DNA from: Erythrobacter sp.
GTDB taxonomy: Bacteria > Pseudomonadota > Alphaproteobacteria > Sphingomonadales > Sphingomonadaceae
NCBI RefSeq assembly: GCF_023653175.1
Contig: NZ_JAMNXL010000017.1
Coordinates: 1-34,389 of the forward strand
Direction: 5' to 3'
DNA length: 34,389 nt
How positions within the stretch are numbered: position 1 is the stretch's first letter; each line of letters begins with the position of its first letter. A program made the position numbers and the translations under genes. The notes beneath the pieces are model-generated. The model was not told the origin of the DNA, ran no database searches, and saw only the letters and a list, made by a program, of their open reading frames with translations. Positions 1 through 9,636 of the stretch are shown in pieces.

Positions 1-690
1 CATAATTGGCGCCCGCCGACAGCGTGCCCAGGGTGATCGCCGAGGTGCCGACCCCTGCGGTCACGCCCGCCGCCGCCAGCGCTCCGGTCAGCTGGTCGCC
101 ATTGACGAGACCCTGCCCGCCGATGCCGAAGGTCAGCGCCGGATTGGCGTTGCCGTAGACCCGCGAGAAGCTGTCCGCCGTGATCGTGATCGGCCGCGGG
201 GTGATGGTCAGTCCCCCGGCATTGTAGGTCACCGTGTAATTGGCGCCCGCCGTCAGCGTGCCTTGCGTGATCGCGTAACTGCCGACGCCGGTCGTCACCC
301 CGGCGATCGTCGTCAGCGCGCCGCTGAGCTGGTCGCCGTTGACGAGGCCCTGCCCGCCGACGGTGAAGGTCAGCGCCGGGTTGGCGTTGCCATAGATGCG
401 CGAGAAGCTGTTCGCGTCGATGGTGATCGGGCGCGGGGTGATGGTCAGCTGCCCGCCGACAAAGGTCACCGCATAGTTGGCGCCGGCATCAAGCGAGCCT
501 TGCGTGATGCCGTAAATGCCGACGCCGCTGGTCAGCCCGGCAGTGGTGGCGAGCGCGCCGCTCAGCTGGTCCCCATTGACCAGCCCCTGCCCGCCCACCA
601 CGAAGCCCAGCGCCGGATTGGCGTTGCCGTAGATGCGCGAGAAGCTGTTCGCGGTGATCGTGATCGGGCGCGGGGTGATGGTGAGGATGC
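1..690 (-). repeat. Tandem 79-residue MBG-type repeats in TpsA
   Basis: The motif TITPRPIT recurs on the minus strand with its plus-strand image starting near 188, 425 and 662, an exact 237-base (79-codon) period. Each unit also carries SFSR(I/V)YGNANPAL, GGQGLVNGDQL(S/T)GAL and a closing AGANY. DNA identity between units is visibly high. A further, more diverged MBG-like unit (residues reading ARFYGDANPAF) lies just upstream in the gene, near 690-905. The array continues past the left edge, so copy number is unknown. Such Ig-like stalk repeats are common in large surface adhesins. Confidence 0.88.
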
Positions 691-3600
691 CGGGGGCAAA
701 GCTGAACTGGTAGCCCTGCGCGCTCAGCAGCGAGCCGAGGTCGGCATCGATCGCATATTGGCCGATGGGCGAGGTGCCGTCCGCCAGCGTAACAAACTGC
801 GCCGCGCCGGTGATGTCGGCGATGGAGTCCCCCGGCAGGAAGCCGGCGATGGTGGCGGTGAAGGCCGGGTTGGCATCGCCGTAGAAGCGCGCGATGTCAT
901 CGGCGGTGACGGTCAGCACCGGTGTGATGCGGAACGCCGCGAAGTTGCCGCCGGGGTTGAGCGCGTCATAGGCCGTTTCGGTCAGCACGTTGTAGCGCCG
1001 CGCGAAATTGCCCGGGCTGCCGATCTGCGATCCGGTCGGCGTGGCGGCGAAGATGCCGAAATGCCCGCCGCCGGTGAGGATCAGGCCGGCATTGCCGTGA
1101 AGGTTGATGACCTCGCCGCCAAGCGCGGCAAGGTCGATCGCCCGTCCGCTGCCCGAGGCGGTCAGCACGCCGTCGGCGAGCACGTTGATGTTGCTCCCCG
1201 CGATCATGCCGAAATTGCGCACGTCGATGGCGCTTGCGGTGATGTTCGCGAGCGTGATCGCGCCCGTCTGGCGCTGCGGATCGCTCAAACCGTCGACCAG
1301 GTGGATGGTGACGCTACTGGTGCCGCCGTCGATCCGCGCGCCTTGAAGCATGGTGATTCCCGACACCCCCGGCTGCGCCAGCGCCTGCCCGCCGCCGAGA
1401 TTGGCGGTCAGACTGACCCCGCCGGTGGTAGCCGAGACGTTGCCGTCGATCAGGATCGAGCGGCCTGCAAACAGATCGACCGATTGCCCGCGCAACCCGC
1501 CGGTCCCGCCGCCCGCGCTCGTGTTCCCGCCGGCGCCGGGCACGATGCTCTCGACCGTCAGCGTGCCGCGGGTGTCGATCTGGATCACACTCGTGACCGG
1601 CCCGACCGCGCCGTTGCCGATGAACCCGTTTTCGCCATGCGTGACGATGATGTCGCCGAAGGCGAAGGCGTTCAGCTGGCCGGTGACATTGAGGCTGCCG
1701 CCCACCGCCTCGATGCGCGAGGCCTCCGGATCGGGCTCAAGCAGGTTGCCGATCGCACTCGCGGTGAAATCGCCGAGATTGGCGCTGCCGCCCAGAAGCC
1801 TGACGATGAAGCGGCCCGCGGTATAGGCGAGCGCGTTCGGATCGGCCCCCAGTGCATCGGCACTGACGGACAGGCTGTTGGCCGTGAGGTTGGCGGTGCT
1901 GCCCGACGAGGTGGTGAAGCTGGCCAACCCGCCGCGCGCGGCGCCGCCGGTGGCGGTGTCGGCGCTGGCAATGATCGTGATCGTGTCCGCATCGAAGGTC
2001 GCAGCGCCGCTCAGCCCCATTCCGGCAATGCCGCCATCGGCGAAGGTTCCGGTCTGCCCGGCGAGGCCGTTCGACGTGCCCTGCGCGCTGAGCAGCACCC
2101 GCCCGGCGTCGACAGAACCTCCGTTGGCAAACAGCGTCGCGAAACCGCCGGTGCCGTTGCCGACGGTTCCGGCAAACCCGCCGCTGCCATCGCCGCGGAT
2201 GGTGATATTGGCCGGGGCGCCCTGCGCGCCGGGGGTCAGAGTGAGCGTGCTGCCCGCAAGCTGGAGCGCCGCCACGCCGCCCACGCCTGTGCCGCCGGTG
2301 CCGTCCGGCCCGGCGTCGCCGCCGCGCGCCGAGGCGATGATGTTGAGCGGGCCGACCAGCGACAGCGTCGATCCGGTCGCGTCGACCTCCACGTTGGCCC
2401 CGGTGGCATTGCCCCCTGTGCCGCTGCCCGAGGTTGCCAGGCCGCCCGCCACGTTCTGCACGACCGACAACGTGCCGCCGGTCAGGCTGGACGAGTTCAG
2501 GGTAATGTTGACCGTGGTGCCGGTCGCATCGCCGCCCGCCACGATGCCCTCGCCGCCGGTCATCGCGCTGTCGAGCGTCAGGAACCCGGCGCCGCCGGTC
2601 GGGCTGTTGGCGAGAGCGATGGTCGCATTGGACGCGTTGACGGTGATCGATCCGCCGCCCGCATTGCCGCCGCGCTGCCCGTTGCCGCCGATCGCGGTGT
2701 TGAACAGGCCGAAGGTGCCGGCGAGATTCGCGGTCGCATTGAGAACCTCGAACAGCACCGAGCCGGCGGTCGCATCGCCGCCATTGCCGCTGCCCGAGCC
2801 ATTCCCGCCCTGCGCCCCCGCACCGCCGCCGGTGTTCCCGAGCGTGATCGTGCCATTGTTGATGACGCGGATCACGCGCGAGCCGCCGGTCGCATCGCCG
2901 CCGGTGATGTTGGAAGTCGATACGCCGGAGTTGCCGCCTTGCGCGAAGGTCGAGGGCGTCGCCGCGCCCGCCACCAGCGTTCCGCCATCGACCAGCAGGG
3001 TTATGCCCCCGCCGATACCCGCGCCGCCGGTGCCGCCGTCAGCCGCGCTGTCGCCGCCGGTGCCCTGGGCGAGCATGAACAGCGAATCCGCCGCACGATC
3101 CGGATCGGCGAGAATGTTGACCGGCAGGTTGGCCGCCCCGCCGAGCGCCGCGGAGACAAGGATCGTCCCGCCCCGGCCAAGCCCGCCGATCCCGTCACCG
3201 CCATTGGTGACCTCACCGAAGCCGCTGGCATTGAGAATCGCGCTGCCGCCGGGTGATTCCGTCGCGAAGGCATCGGGCACGTTGCGCAAGATGGTGATGC
3301 GGCTGCCGGTGCCGGTGGAGATCAGTTCGACAAGGCCGCCCGTGCCGTTGCCGCCTTCGTGGGCGGCGGCCTCACCGCCGCGGCCGATCGCAGTGAGCTG
3401 GACCGAGCCAAAGGTCTTGGTCGCGCCCGCGCTCGAACGGATCCACGCGTGCCCGCCCTGGCCATTGCCTGCGGCAAAGCCGGTGACGCTGTCCCCGCCG
3501 CGGCCATTGGCGAAGACTTCGGTATGCCCGGTGACGCTGAGAATGCCGGCGTTGCCGGCCTGCGCCTGGCCGATATAGGCCTCGCCGCCCAGGCCGTTGC

Positions 3601-6600
3601 CGCCCGCGCCGTCGGCCGAAAATCCGCCCGCACCATTTGCTTCGATAGACAGATCGCCGTTGATCGTGATCCTGGTGCCGTCGATCTCCATCTCGGCGAC
3701 CCCGCCGATTCCGTCGCCGCCGGTGCCCAGATTGGTGACGCCGCCCACGCCATTGGCGCGGATCTCGACCCCGCTGGTCACGAGCGTCCCGCCGAGGCTG
3801 CCGACGATCGCGGACTCGCCGCCGCGGCCGATCCCGCCGGTTCCGCCTGTGCCGCCATAGCCGATGGCGCTCAGTTCGACGATGGTGGCGGTGGCATCGC
3901 CTGCGCGCAGGGTCATCACCGCAGTGCCGCCGGTCGCCTCGCCGCCGTCGCCTTGGGCGATGATGCTCGCGCCGCCGGCGCCCGCGAAGGCATCGCTCTG
4001 GGCGAACACGTCGTCAAAGGTCGCACGGCCCTGACCCAGGGCGCCGGTGCCGCCGAGCAGCGCGAGGCCGACCTGCGCGAGCCCGCCGAAGGCATTGCCG
4101 CCACGCCCGCCTGCGAGCGTGCTGCTGTTGTCCGAGCCGCCATCACCGCCCACCCCGGTGGCGACAGCGGTCGCCGATCCGGTGACGATGATCGTCCCGT
4201 TGTCACCGCCCGCCAGAATGAAGGCGCCGCTGTTGAAAGCGGGATCGGCCTGGTTGGGGAGCGTGAAATTGCCGCCATAGCCATCCCCGCCGCGCCCGCC
4301 GGGAATGCCGAACCGGTCATCGGCGTCCCCGCCCCTGCCGCCGACGCCCTGGGCGAAGGCGATCGCATCGCCGCCGATGGTCAGGCGCGCGGTCTGGGTC
4401 GCGGTGCCACCGGCCTGAAAGGCCGAGTTGCCGCCCCGCCCGATCCCGCCATTGCCGCCGAAGAATGCCGCGCCGCCCAGCCCCTCGGTTCCGGCAAAGG
4501 CGCGGCCCGCGATGGCGATCTCGCCGACATTGACGACTGCTCCCGCGATCCCGCCAAGGCCTTCGCCGCCGGTCAGCCCGTCGCCAGCGGCGGCCAAGGC
4601 ATCCGCGTCGAAATCGCCGCCGACGGTGATCGTCCCGCCATTGAGCACCAGCGCCGAAGCGCGCCCGCCGCGCGCCACCCCGCCGGTGCCGCCCGTATTG
4701 GCGCCGCCGCGCGCTGTCGCATTGAGCACCAGATCGCTGCCGATCTCGATCAGCCCGCCTTCCTGCACGCTGACGGTCGCCTCGCCCGCATCGGCGATGG
4801 CACCCGCGCCCGCGACGTTGACCGATCCCGAGGTGGCCCCGGCACCAAGGAAGGCAGGGCCGGTCACGGTGATCGTGCCGCCGCCATCGAACAGCGAGAG
4901 GCGGGCCGTGCCGCCATAGGCGTTGGAAACGCTCGAGGCGCTCTGGAGAGAGCCTTGCGCGCCGCGCGCGTCGGCGAATACGGCGAGATCCTGACCCACG
5001 TTCACCGTGCCGCCCGCGCGCACCCGCACTTCGGCCGCGCCGCCCCGCGCCTCGGCCCCGGTGATGATGTCCGAGAAATTGGTGCCGAGGCCAGAAGCGC
5101 CGACGCTGGCCGCGCCGGTGATGTCGACCGTGCCTCCATTGGCGCTGATCGCCGCGCTGCCGCCGCGGGCGATGCCTGCGATGCGGCTGATGGTCTCGGT
5201 CCCGGCAAAAGCATTGGCCAGGACGAAGGCCGAACCGCCTACGGTGATCGTGCTGCCCGCATTGGCCTCGATCAGCGCACTGCCGGCGGCCGCATTGATG
5301 ACGTCGAGCGATTGCAGGCCCGAGCCGCTCACCCCGTAATCCTGCGCGTCGATCAGCACGTCGCCCGCGATGCTGATGTCATTGCCGCCCGAAGCGATCA
5401 GGTTGGCGCTCTCGCGCCCGACCAGCAGCAGGTTGCCAGCAAAGCTGCTGTCCGCACCCGTCGCAGCCGCGGTTACCCGGTGCGAGCCGACTGCCAGCAG
5501 GCTGCCGGTTACCGTGGCATCGGTAATGTCGATATCGGCGCGCGCGCCGGACAGCGCGGAGTTGGCACCGAAAATGGCGCCAGTGCCGTTGCTGATCGAA
5601 CCGCCGTCGACCGTCCTGCCGAACACGTTGTGATTGGCCGCAAGGATGATCTCGCCGTTGACCACGCCCGCGCTCTGCGCCGGATCGAAGCCGAGATTGC
5701 CGCGCAAGAGCATCGAGATCGGATCCTGCGAGGCGCGCGCGACCGCGTAGATCAGGTGGTTGTCGCCATTGGTGCCGGTGCTCGACGGGCCGCCGATGGT
5801 GCCGTCAAGCGTCACCACTTCGCCCGCCGCGGCGGTGCCGACCGGCACCGAGATGCTGAACAGCCCGTTGTCGAAGGTGAGATTCACCGCCTCGCCCGCG
5901 ACATAGGCATGGCTGCCGTTGACCCGCGCGATGCCGCGCATCTCGACATCGGCGGCGACTACCGCGAAGAAGGCGTTTTCGGGCGTGGCGAGGATTTCCG
6001 CGCCCGGATCGATGCGGATCCGCGCGGTCGAGCCTTGCGCGCCCTGCAACTGGAGACCGAAGCCGGTCTGGGCGAACTGGTCGAAATTGTTCGGCGTCGT
6101 GTCGAGCGTGGTCAGCAGCAGCTTTCCGACATCGAAGCTGGCAGTGCTGCCGACCAGAATGCCGGTGGGCGAATAGAAGGCGATGAACCCGCCGCTCGTC
6201 GAGCCGCCACTGGCATTGAAGGTCTGCGAGATGACGCTGCCGTTGATGACCGCGACATCGCCGTTGGTGGACGGCAGGATGCGGTTGAGCACCGCAAACT
6301 CGCCGATGAACGAGGCATTGGGGTTGTTCCGGTAGAAGGCGGTGGCGCCGGTGGGCAGGAAATCGAGCGCATTGCCCGCCGCATCCTCGAGCGGCTGCCA
6401 GTCGATCACCACGGACCGGGTGAAGACGTCGACGGTGGTCTGGCTGGGCACCGTCTGGTCGATGTTCGCCCCGCCGAAGGTGACGGTGCCGTCGGCCTGG
6501 ATGCCCTGCGCCCGCGCGGGCGCTGAGCCCAGCATCAGCCCGAGCGCCAGTGCCGCGCTGCCGCAGCCGATCAACAGGGAGGCGCGCTTTGCGGTGGCTT

Positions 6601-6607
6601 GGCTCAT
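1..6607 (-). CDS. Two-partner secretion exoprotein (TpsA, filamentous haemagglutinin-like), C-terminus beyond the window
   Basis: The minus-strand frame is open from ATG 6607 to the left edge (2202 codons, no stop seen), so the gene is partial at its 3' end. Residues 1-34 form a signal peptide ending in ARAQ. The N-terminal ~250 residues look like the TPS secretion domain of FHA-type exoproteins, including the segment FYRNNPNASFIGEF. Residues ~540-1570 are a very Gly/Asn/Ala/Thr-rich beta-helix-like region with GGNGxGG-type turns. The distal part holds MBG-type repeats. The start follows the upstream transporter's TGA by one base, with GGAGA inside that gene's end as the ribosome site, so the two are probably translationally coupled. 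By family knowledge such proteins cross the outer membrane through their TpsB partner and act as surface or released adhesins. Substrate and role here are unknown. Large plus-strand open frames over this region are antisense shadows. Confidence 0.9.
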   Translation of the reverse strand, partial: MSQATAKRASLLIGCGSAALALGLMLGSAPARAQGIQADGTVTFGGANIDQTVPSQTTVDVFTRSVVIDWQPLEDAAGNALDFLPTGATAFYRNNPNASFIGEFAVLNRILPSTNGDVAVINGSVISQTFNASGGSTSGGFIAFYSPTGILVGSTASFDVGKLLLTTLDTTPNNFDQFAQTGFGLQLQGAQGSTARIRIDPGAEILATPENAFFAVVAADVEMRGIARVNGSHAYVAGEAVNLTFDNGLFSISVPVGTAAAGEVVTLDGTIGGPSSTGTNGDNHLIYAVARASQDPISMLLRGNLGFDPAQSAGVVNGEIILAANHNVFGRTVDGGSISNGTGAIFGANSALSGARADIDITDATVTGSLLAVGSHRVTAAATGADSSFAGNLLLVGRESANLIASGGNDISIAGDVLIDAQDYGVSGSGLQSLDVINAAAGSALIEANAGSTITVGGSAFVLANAFAGTETISRIAGIARGGSAAISANGGTVDITGAASVGASGLGTNFSDIITGAEARGGAAEVRVRAGGTVNVGQDLAVFADARGAQGSLQSASSVSNAYGGTARLSLFDGGGTITVTGPAFLGAGATSGSVNVAGAGAIADAGEATVSVQEGGLIEIGSDLVLNATARGGANTGGTGGVARGGRASALVLNGGTITVGGDFDADALAAAGDGLTGGEGLGGIAGAVVNVGEIAIAGRAFAGTEGLGGAAFFGGNGGIGRGGNSAFQAGGTATQTARLTIGGDAIAFAQGVGGRGGDADDRFGIPGGRGGDGYGGNFTLPNQADPAFNSGAFILAGGDNGTIIVTGSATAVATGVGGDGGSDNSSTLAGGRGGNAFGGLAQVGLALLGGTGALGQGRATFDDVFAQSDAFAGAGGASIIAQGDGGEATGGTAVMTLRAGDATATIVELSAIGYGGTGGTGGIGRGGESAIVGSLGGTLVTSGVEIRANGVGGVTNLGTGGDGIGGVAEMEIDGTRITINGDLSIEANGAGGFSADGAGGNGLGGEAYIGQAQAGNAGILSVTGHTEVFANGRGGDSVTGFAAGNGQGGHAWIRSSAGATKTFGSVQLTAIGRGGEAAAHEGGNGTGGLVELISTGTGSRITILRNVPDAFATESPGGSAILNASGFGEVTNGGDGIGGLGRGGTILVSAALGGAANLPVNILADPDRAADSLFMLAQGTGGDSAADGGTGGAGIGGGITLLVDGGTLVAGAATPSTFAQGGNSGVSTSNITGGDATGGSRVIRVINNGTITLGNTGGGAGAQGGNGSGSGNGGDATAGSVLFEVLNATANLAGTFGLFNTAIGGNGQRGGNAGGGSITVNASNATIALANSPTGGAGFLTLDSAMTGGEGIVAGGDATGTTVNITLNSSSLTGGTLSVVQNVAGGLATSGSGTGGNATGANVEVDATGSTLSLVGPLNIIASARGGDAGPDGTGGTGVGGVAALQLAGSTLTLTPGAQGAPANITIRGDGSGGFAGTVGNGTGGFATLFANGGSVDAGRVLLSAQGTSNGLAGQTGTFADGGIAGMGLSGAATFDADTITIIASADTATGGAARGGLASFTTSSGSTANLTANSLSVSADALGADPNALAYTAGRFIVRLLGGSANLGDFTASAIGNLLEPDPEASRIEAVGGSLNVTGQLNAFAFGDIIVTHGENGFIGNGAVGPVTSVIQIDTRGTLTVESIVPGAGGNTSAGGGTGGLRGQSVDLFAGRSILIDGNVSATTGGVSLTANLGGGQALAQPGVSGITMLQGARIDGGTSSVTIHLVDGLSDPQRQTGAITLANITASAIDVRNFGMIAGSNINVLADGVLTASGSGRAIDLAALGGEVINLHGNAGLILTGGGHFGIFAATPTGSQIGSPGNFARRYNVLTETAYDALNPGGNFAAFRITPVLTVTADDIARFYGDANPAFTATIAGFLPGDSIADITGAAQFVTLADGTSPIGQYAIDADLGSLLSAQGYQFSFAPGILTITPRPITITANSFSRIYGNANPALGFVVGGQGLVNGDQLSGALATTAGLTSGVGIYGITQGSLDAGANYAVTFVGGQLTITPRPITIDANSFSRIYGNANPALTFTVGGQGLVNGDQLSGALTTIAGVTTGVGSYAITQGTLTAGANYTVTYNAGGLTITPRPITITADSFSRVYGNANPALTFGIGGQGLVNGDQLTGALAAAGVTAGVGTSAITLGTLSAGANY
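1900..5000 (-). repeat. Gly-rich degenerate repeat region of TpsA
   Basis: The coding frame reads as strings of short Ala/Thr/Val strands separated by turns such as GGNGTGG, GGDGIGG and GGDATGG. They recur about every 35-55 residues. This is protein-level periodicity, not a DNA tandem repeat, and fits a right-handed beta-helix shaft. It also generates many long antisense frames because of its GCC/GGC codon bias. Confidence 0.6.
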
Positions 6608-6608
6608 C

Positions 6609-8441
6609 TCAAAATCTCCACGGGAACAGGCGGGCGGTGAGCGAGAACAGGAAGCGGACATCGCCCCTTCGCTGGGCAAGATCAGGCGTTTCGAGGGGCA
6701 CGGCGACAACCAGATCGCTCTGGATGCCGCGCCCCCAGGACAGGCGCACCCCCCCGCCGGCCGACCATAGCTTGTCGGGGTTGGAGCCGGCGCGGCTCGG
6801 ATCCTCGTTCCAGACGACCGCGAGGTCGGTGAACAGGTAGGGCTGCCAGGCGACCCCATCGGCGGTCTCGGGGCTCATCGAGCCGTAGCGCAGCTCGAGG
6901 GCATTGAGGATGCCGCTGTCGCCCAGCACCGCGCCCGGATCATAGCCGCGCCCGATCGAGAAGGAGCCGGCGGCCAGTTCCTCGAAGGCGGGCAGCGCGT
7001 CGCCGGTGATCTGCGCCTGGGTGTTCAGCGCCAGCGTCCACAGCGGCACCGGGCGGTATTCGATCCCGCTGTTGAGGCGCAGCACCAGCGGGGTGGGATC
7101 GGCCTCGATCCGGCTCGGCCCGGCCGTGCCGCCGAGCAGACAGGCGAGCGGGTTGGGGCGGCAATCGGGGCTCGCCGAAAAGACGTCAATCCCCTGTCGC
7201 AGCTCCGCCCCGTAGCGCAGGCGAAGCTTGGGCTCGTAGGGCGTATAGCCGCCCGCGCGCACCACCGAGCCCTGATCCATCATCTCGCCCGACAGCCGCA
7301 CATAGGCCATTCGCACCCGGTCGCGCGTAAGCCCGAAACCGTTCAGCGACACGTCCTGATCGACATAGTCGAACCCGGCATCGGCATAGAGGCTGCTCGC
7401 CCGGGTGCGCAGCAGCGGATAGCTGGCAAAGGCGCTGGCGAAGATCGTCTCGGAATCGACGCTGAACCCGGCGATCCCGGTCGAGGGGTTGGTGGTGCTC
7501 CAGGTGAACTGTCCGCCGAGCCGCAGCCCCTCGCTGCCGACGCGGAAATCATGGCCGACCTGCACCGTCTGCTGCTCTTCGAAATCGAGCGTGGTGAACG
7601 CCGCCAGCGAGGTGCGGTCGCCCATTCCGGTGACGTCGTAGATCTCGCCGCGCAGCACCCCGCCGTAGCGGCCGATCGCGCGCGAGGCGAGGTTCTGGAT
7701 GTTGAGGTCGATCATCGCGCGCTGGCGCAGCACCGCGACCTCGCCGACCAGATCGCCGGGCGCACCGCCTGCGGCCTGACGCAGCGACAGACGCACGTCG
7801 AGCCCGGGCAGATCATCGGCAAGCAGCAGGTAGCGCTCGGCCCGGTTGATGTTGAACACCTCGTCGGCGGTGAGCTTTTCGAGGTAGCGCGCCACCAGCT
7901 CCTCCGACGCCCCCGCCTCGCCGCGCACGCGCACCGAGGTGAGGCGGCCGAACACGACCTTGAAATCGGGGGTGCCGTCGGCAAGGCTCTGCTCGGGAAT
8001 CTCGACCGTGGCGAGATAGCCGTCGCGGCGCAAGATCGCGTTGGCCTCGGCGCGGATGTCGCACAGCACCGAAACCGGCAGCTCGCGTCCGACATAGTCG
8101 GCATAGGCGCGCTCGAGCGAGAGGCCGGGCACGCGGGCGAGACCATCGAAGGCGGCACCCTTAACGGTGAACTTGATCCCGGCATATTCGGGACGGTCGA
8201 GCGCGCAAGGGGCGCGTTCGAAATCGCCGTCGACCGTCAGCGTCGTGGTGCGTTGCGGCGGGCTCTGGTCGGGCGGCACGAGGTCGCTGCGGTTGGGCGG
8301 CGTGATGCCGGCGGCAGGCCCCGCCTGCGCGAGCGCGGGCGCGGGCGCGGGCGCCAAGCACAGCGCGCCAGCCGCGACGGCAGCAGTGCTGGCAAACGAG
8401 CGCAGGTGCCCGCGCGGCCGGCTGATGTGAGCTTGCGACAA
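6609..8441 (-). CDS. TpsB outer-membrane transporter (ShlB/FhaC/HecB family)
   Basis: A 610-residue protein of the Omp85/TpsB superfamily that secretes the adjacent TpsA. I chose TTG at 8441. It follows a G-rich ribosome site (GGGGGGGACC) and gives a proper signal peptide of ~40 residues ending in ALAQ; the open frame extends 70 codons further upstream but that extension has no export features. A Pro-rich linker and two POTRA-like regions follow (roughly residues 65-240), then a beta-barrel. The SIGRGYDPG segment (~residue 495) corresponds to the conserved VRGY/L6-loop motif of FhaC. The chain ends in LFPWRF, with the terminal aromatic typical of barrel proteins. It sits one base upstream of the exoprotein. 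The family call is firm; the exact start is less so. Confidence 0.9.
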   Translation of the reverse strand: MSQAHISRPRGHLRSFASTAAVAAGALCLAPAPAPALAQAGPAAGITPPNRSDLVPPDQSPPQRTTTLTVDGDFERAPCALDRPEYAGIKFTVKGAAFDGLARVPGLSLERAYADYVGRELPVSVLCDIRAEANAILRRDGYLATVEIPEQSLADGTPDFKVVFGRLTSVRVRGEAGASEELVARYLEKLTADEVFNINRAERYLLLADDLPGLDVRLSLRQAAGGAPGDLVGEVAVLRQRAMIDLNIQNLASRAIGRYGGVLRGEIYDVTGMGDRTSLAAFTTLDFEEQQTVQVGHDFRVGSEGLRLGGQFTWSTTNPSTGIAGFSVDSETIFASAFASYPLLRTRASSLYADAGFDYVDQDVSLNGFGLTRDRVRMAYVRLSGEMMDQGSVVRAGGYTPYEPKLRLRYGAELRQGIDVFSASPDCRPNPLACLLGGTAGPSRIEADPTPLVLRLNSGIEYRPVPLWTLALNTQAQITGDALPAFEELAAGSFSIGRGYDPGAVLGDSGILNALELRYGSMSPETADGVAWQPYLFTDLAVVWNEDPSRAGSNPDKLWSAGGGVRLSWGRGIQSDLVVAVPLETPDLAQRRGDVRFLFSLTARLFPWRF

Positions 8442-8727
8442 GGTCCCCCCCAAACTTCCGTGACCCGGCCCCGTCCGCCCACCGCGCTTGCGGCGGGCCG
8501 CGCACGAAGCCCGGACCCTCAAATACACGCGCGCCGGCTTGACACCCCTCAGTGGCAATCCTGCGAACGGCGACCCCTCTTGTCCTGCAACGCTACTCGG
8601 GCTTGCAGCAAAGGCAAGCACGCAGCGCCCCCTATCGGGCCGCAGTGGCAAGATTGTCGCGTTTGGACAACAGTGCGAGCGTTTGCATCCGCTCCGGGGA
8701 GGAATCGGGCGCGCCGATACCGGGCCA
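8442..8727. other. Intergenic stretch upstream of the TPS operon
   Basis: A 286-base gap between the lipoprotein stop and the transporter start; the operon promoter should be here. I see a short inverted repeat TTGTC-N7-GACAA at 8654-8670 and no convincing -35/-10 pair. Open frames across it on both strands lack ribosome sites and have shadow-like Arg/Pro/Gly composition, so I call no gene. Confidence 0.5.
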
Positions 8728-9582
8728 TCAGCTCCCGGCGGCGAGCATCACCTTGGCCGAGGCACCCGACAGCGCGCCGGGCTCGGCGGGGAGCTTGGCC
8801 GGGCGGGCGGCACCGGGATAGGCCTGCCCCAGCAGCGCGAGCGCCTCGGTGATGCTGGCGTGGAGCGCCGGATTCTCGGCCTTGATCCCCGCGCCCGAGG
8901 CGGCAAAGGCACCCGCCGCGACGCGGGCGAAGCCGTACCCGTCGAGATAGGGCTCGTAAGCATCGTTCTTGGGCAGCTGGCGATACATCGCGCTCGCCCG
9001 CTCGATCATGTCGGCGATCACTCCGCCGGCGACCTTGGCCTCGCTCGCGCCAGACTTGGGCGCCTTGGCCGCCGCGCCGCGCAGCGCGGCGATAATCGCG
9101 TCATAGGCCTTGTTCACCTCGGCCACCGGCTTGCCCGCCAGCGCCGCATCCGAGGCAGCGGTGAACAGCGGCTTCATATCCTTGACCCCCAGCGCGGTAA
9201 AAGCCGGGTCCATATCGAGCAGCACTTCGCTGACAGGATGCGCGAACATTTCCGCCGCCGCGTCCTTCTTGCCCGCCGCATAAGCATCGCGCGCGGCGAC
9301 GACATGGGCTTCGGCCACAGCCAGAGCGATCCCGTAGGCGACCGGGTCCTTCGCCGCATCTGCAGTCGCGACGCCGCCCTCGCCCTCGCCGCCCGATGCA
9401 GCCGCTTCGCCTTCGCCTGCGCCGCCCTCGCCTTCACCGGCCGTGGCGGCTGCGCCGGGGGCGCCCGCCTCGCCGGTCGCACCCTCGCCGCCGCCCGCCT
9501 CGCCGCCGCAGGCCGCAAGCAGCCCGCCTGCAAGCGCGGTGCCGAGGCCAAGCTGGGTCCAGAGTTTGAGCGTGCTGTTCAT
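8728..9582 (-). CDS. Lipoprotein of unknown function, possibly iron-regulated
   Basis: A 284-residue protein. ATG 9582 begins a lipoprotein signal with lipobox LAAC (Cys25), which decides the start over an upstream in-frame ATG at 9693. Residues ~26-70 are a low-complexity Gly/Glu/Ala linker. The rest is a predicted all-helical Ala-rich domain containing MFAHPVSEVL and several tryptophan-free amphipathic helices. No enzyme motif is evident. The helical build, the lipid anchor and the upstream Fur-like site are reminiscent of imelysin/EfeO-type iron-linked lipoproteins, but the usual HxxE motif is not clear (here HPVSE), so I do not assign it. It lies 286 bases upstream of the TPS pair in the same direction and could be read with it. 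Confidence 0.75.
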   Translation of the reverse strand: MNSTLKLWTQLGLGTALAGGLLAACGGEAGGGEGATGEAGAPGAAATAGEGEGGAGEGEAAASGGEGEGGVATADAAKDPVAYGIALAVAEAHVVAARDAYAAGKKDAAAEMFAHPVSEVLLDMDPAFTALGVKDMKPLFTAASDAALAGKPVAEVNKAYDAIIAALRGAAAKAPKSGASEAKVAGGVIADMIERASAMYRQLPKNDAYEPYLDGYGFARVAAGAFAASGAGIKAENPALHASITEALALLGQAYPGAARPAKLPAEPGALSGASAKVMLAAGS

Positions 9583-9636
9583 GGAAGGGGGTGCGTCCTT
9601 GGGGTGTGATGAAATCCGCTCAGCCTCATGGCCGAA

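Noticed and set aside
263-6526. Very long plus-strand open frames (997 and 1055 codons) across the left region
   Set aside because: They are antisense to the TpsA coding frame, are extremely Arg/Gly/Asp/Ala-rich without domains, and reflect the GC-rich codon pattern of the Gly-rich exoprotein.
1-6607. Possible frameshift in TpsA
   Set aside because: The frame of the ATG at 6607 and the frame of the MBG repeats at the left edge are the same (codons begin at positions congruent to 1 modulo 3), and the sampled stretches read through without stops.
8442-9609. Plus-strand open frame of 373 codons over the lipoprotein
   Set aside because: Antisense to a gene with a clear lipobox; no ribosome site and no recognisable domain.
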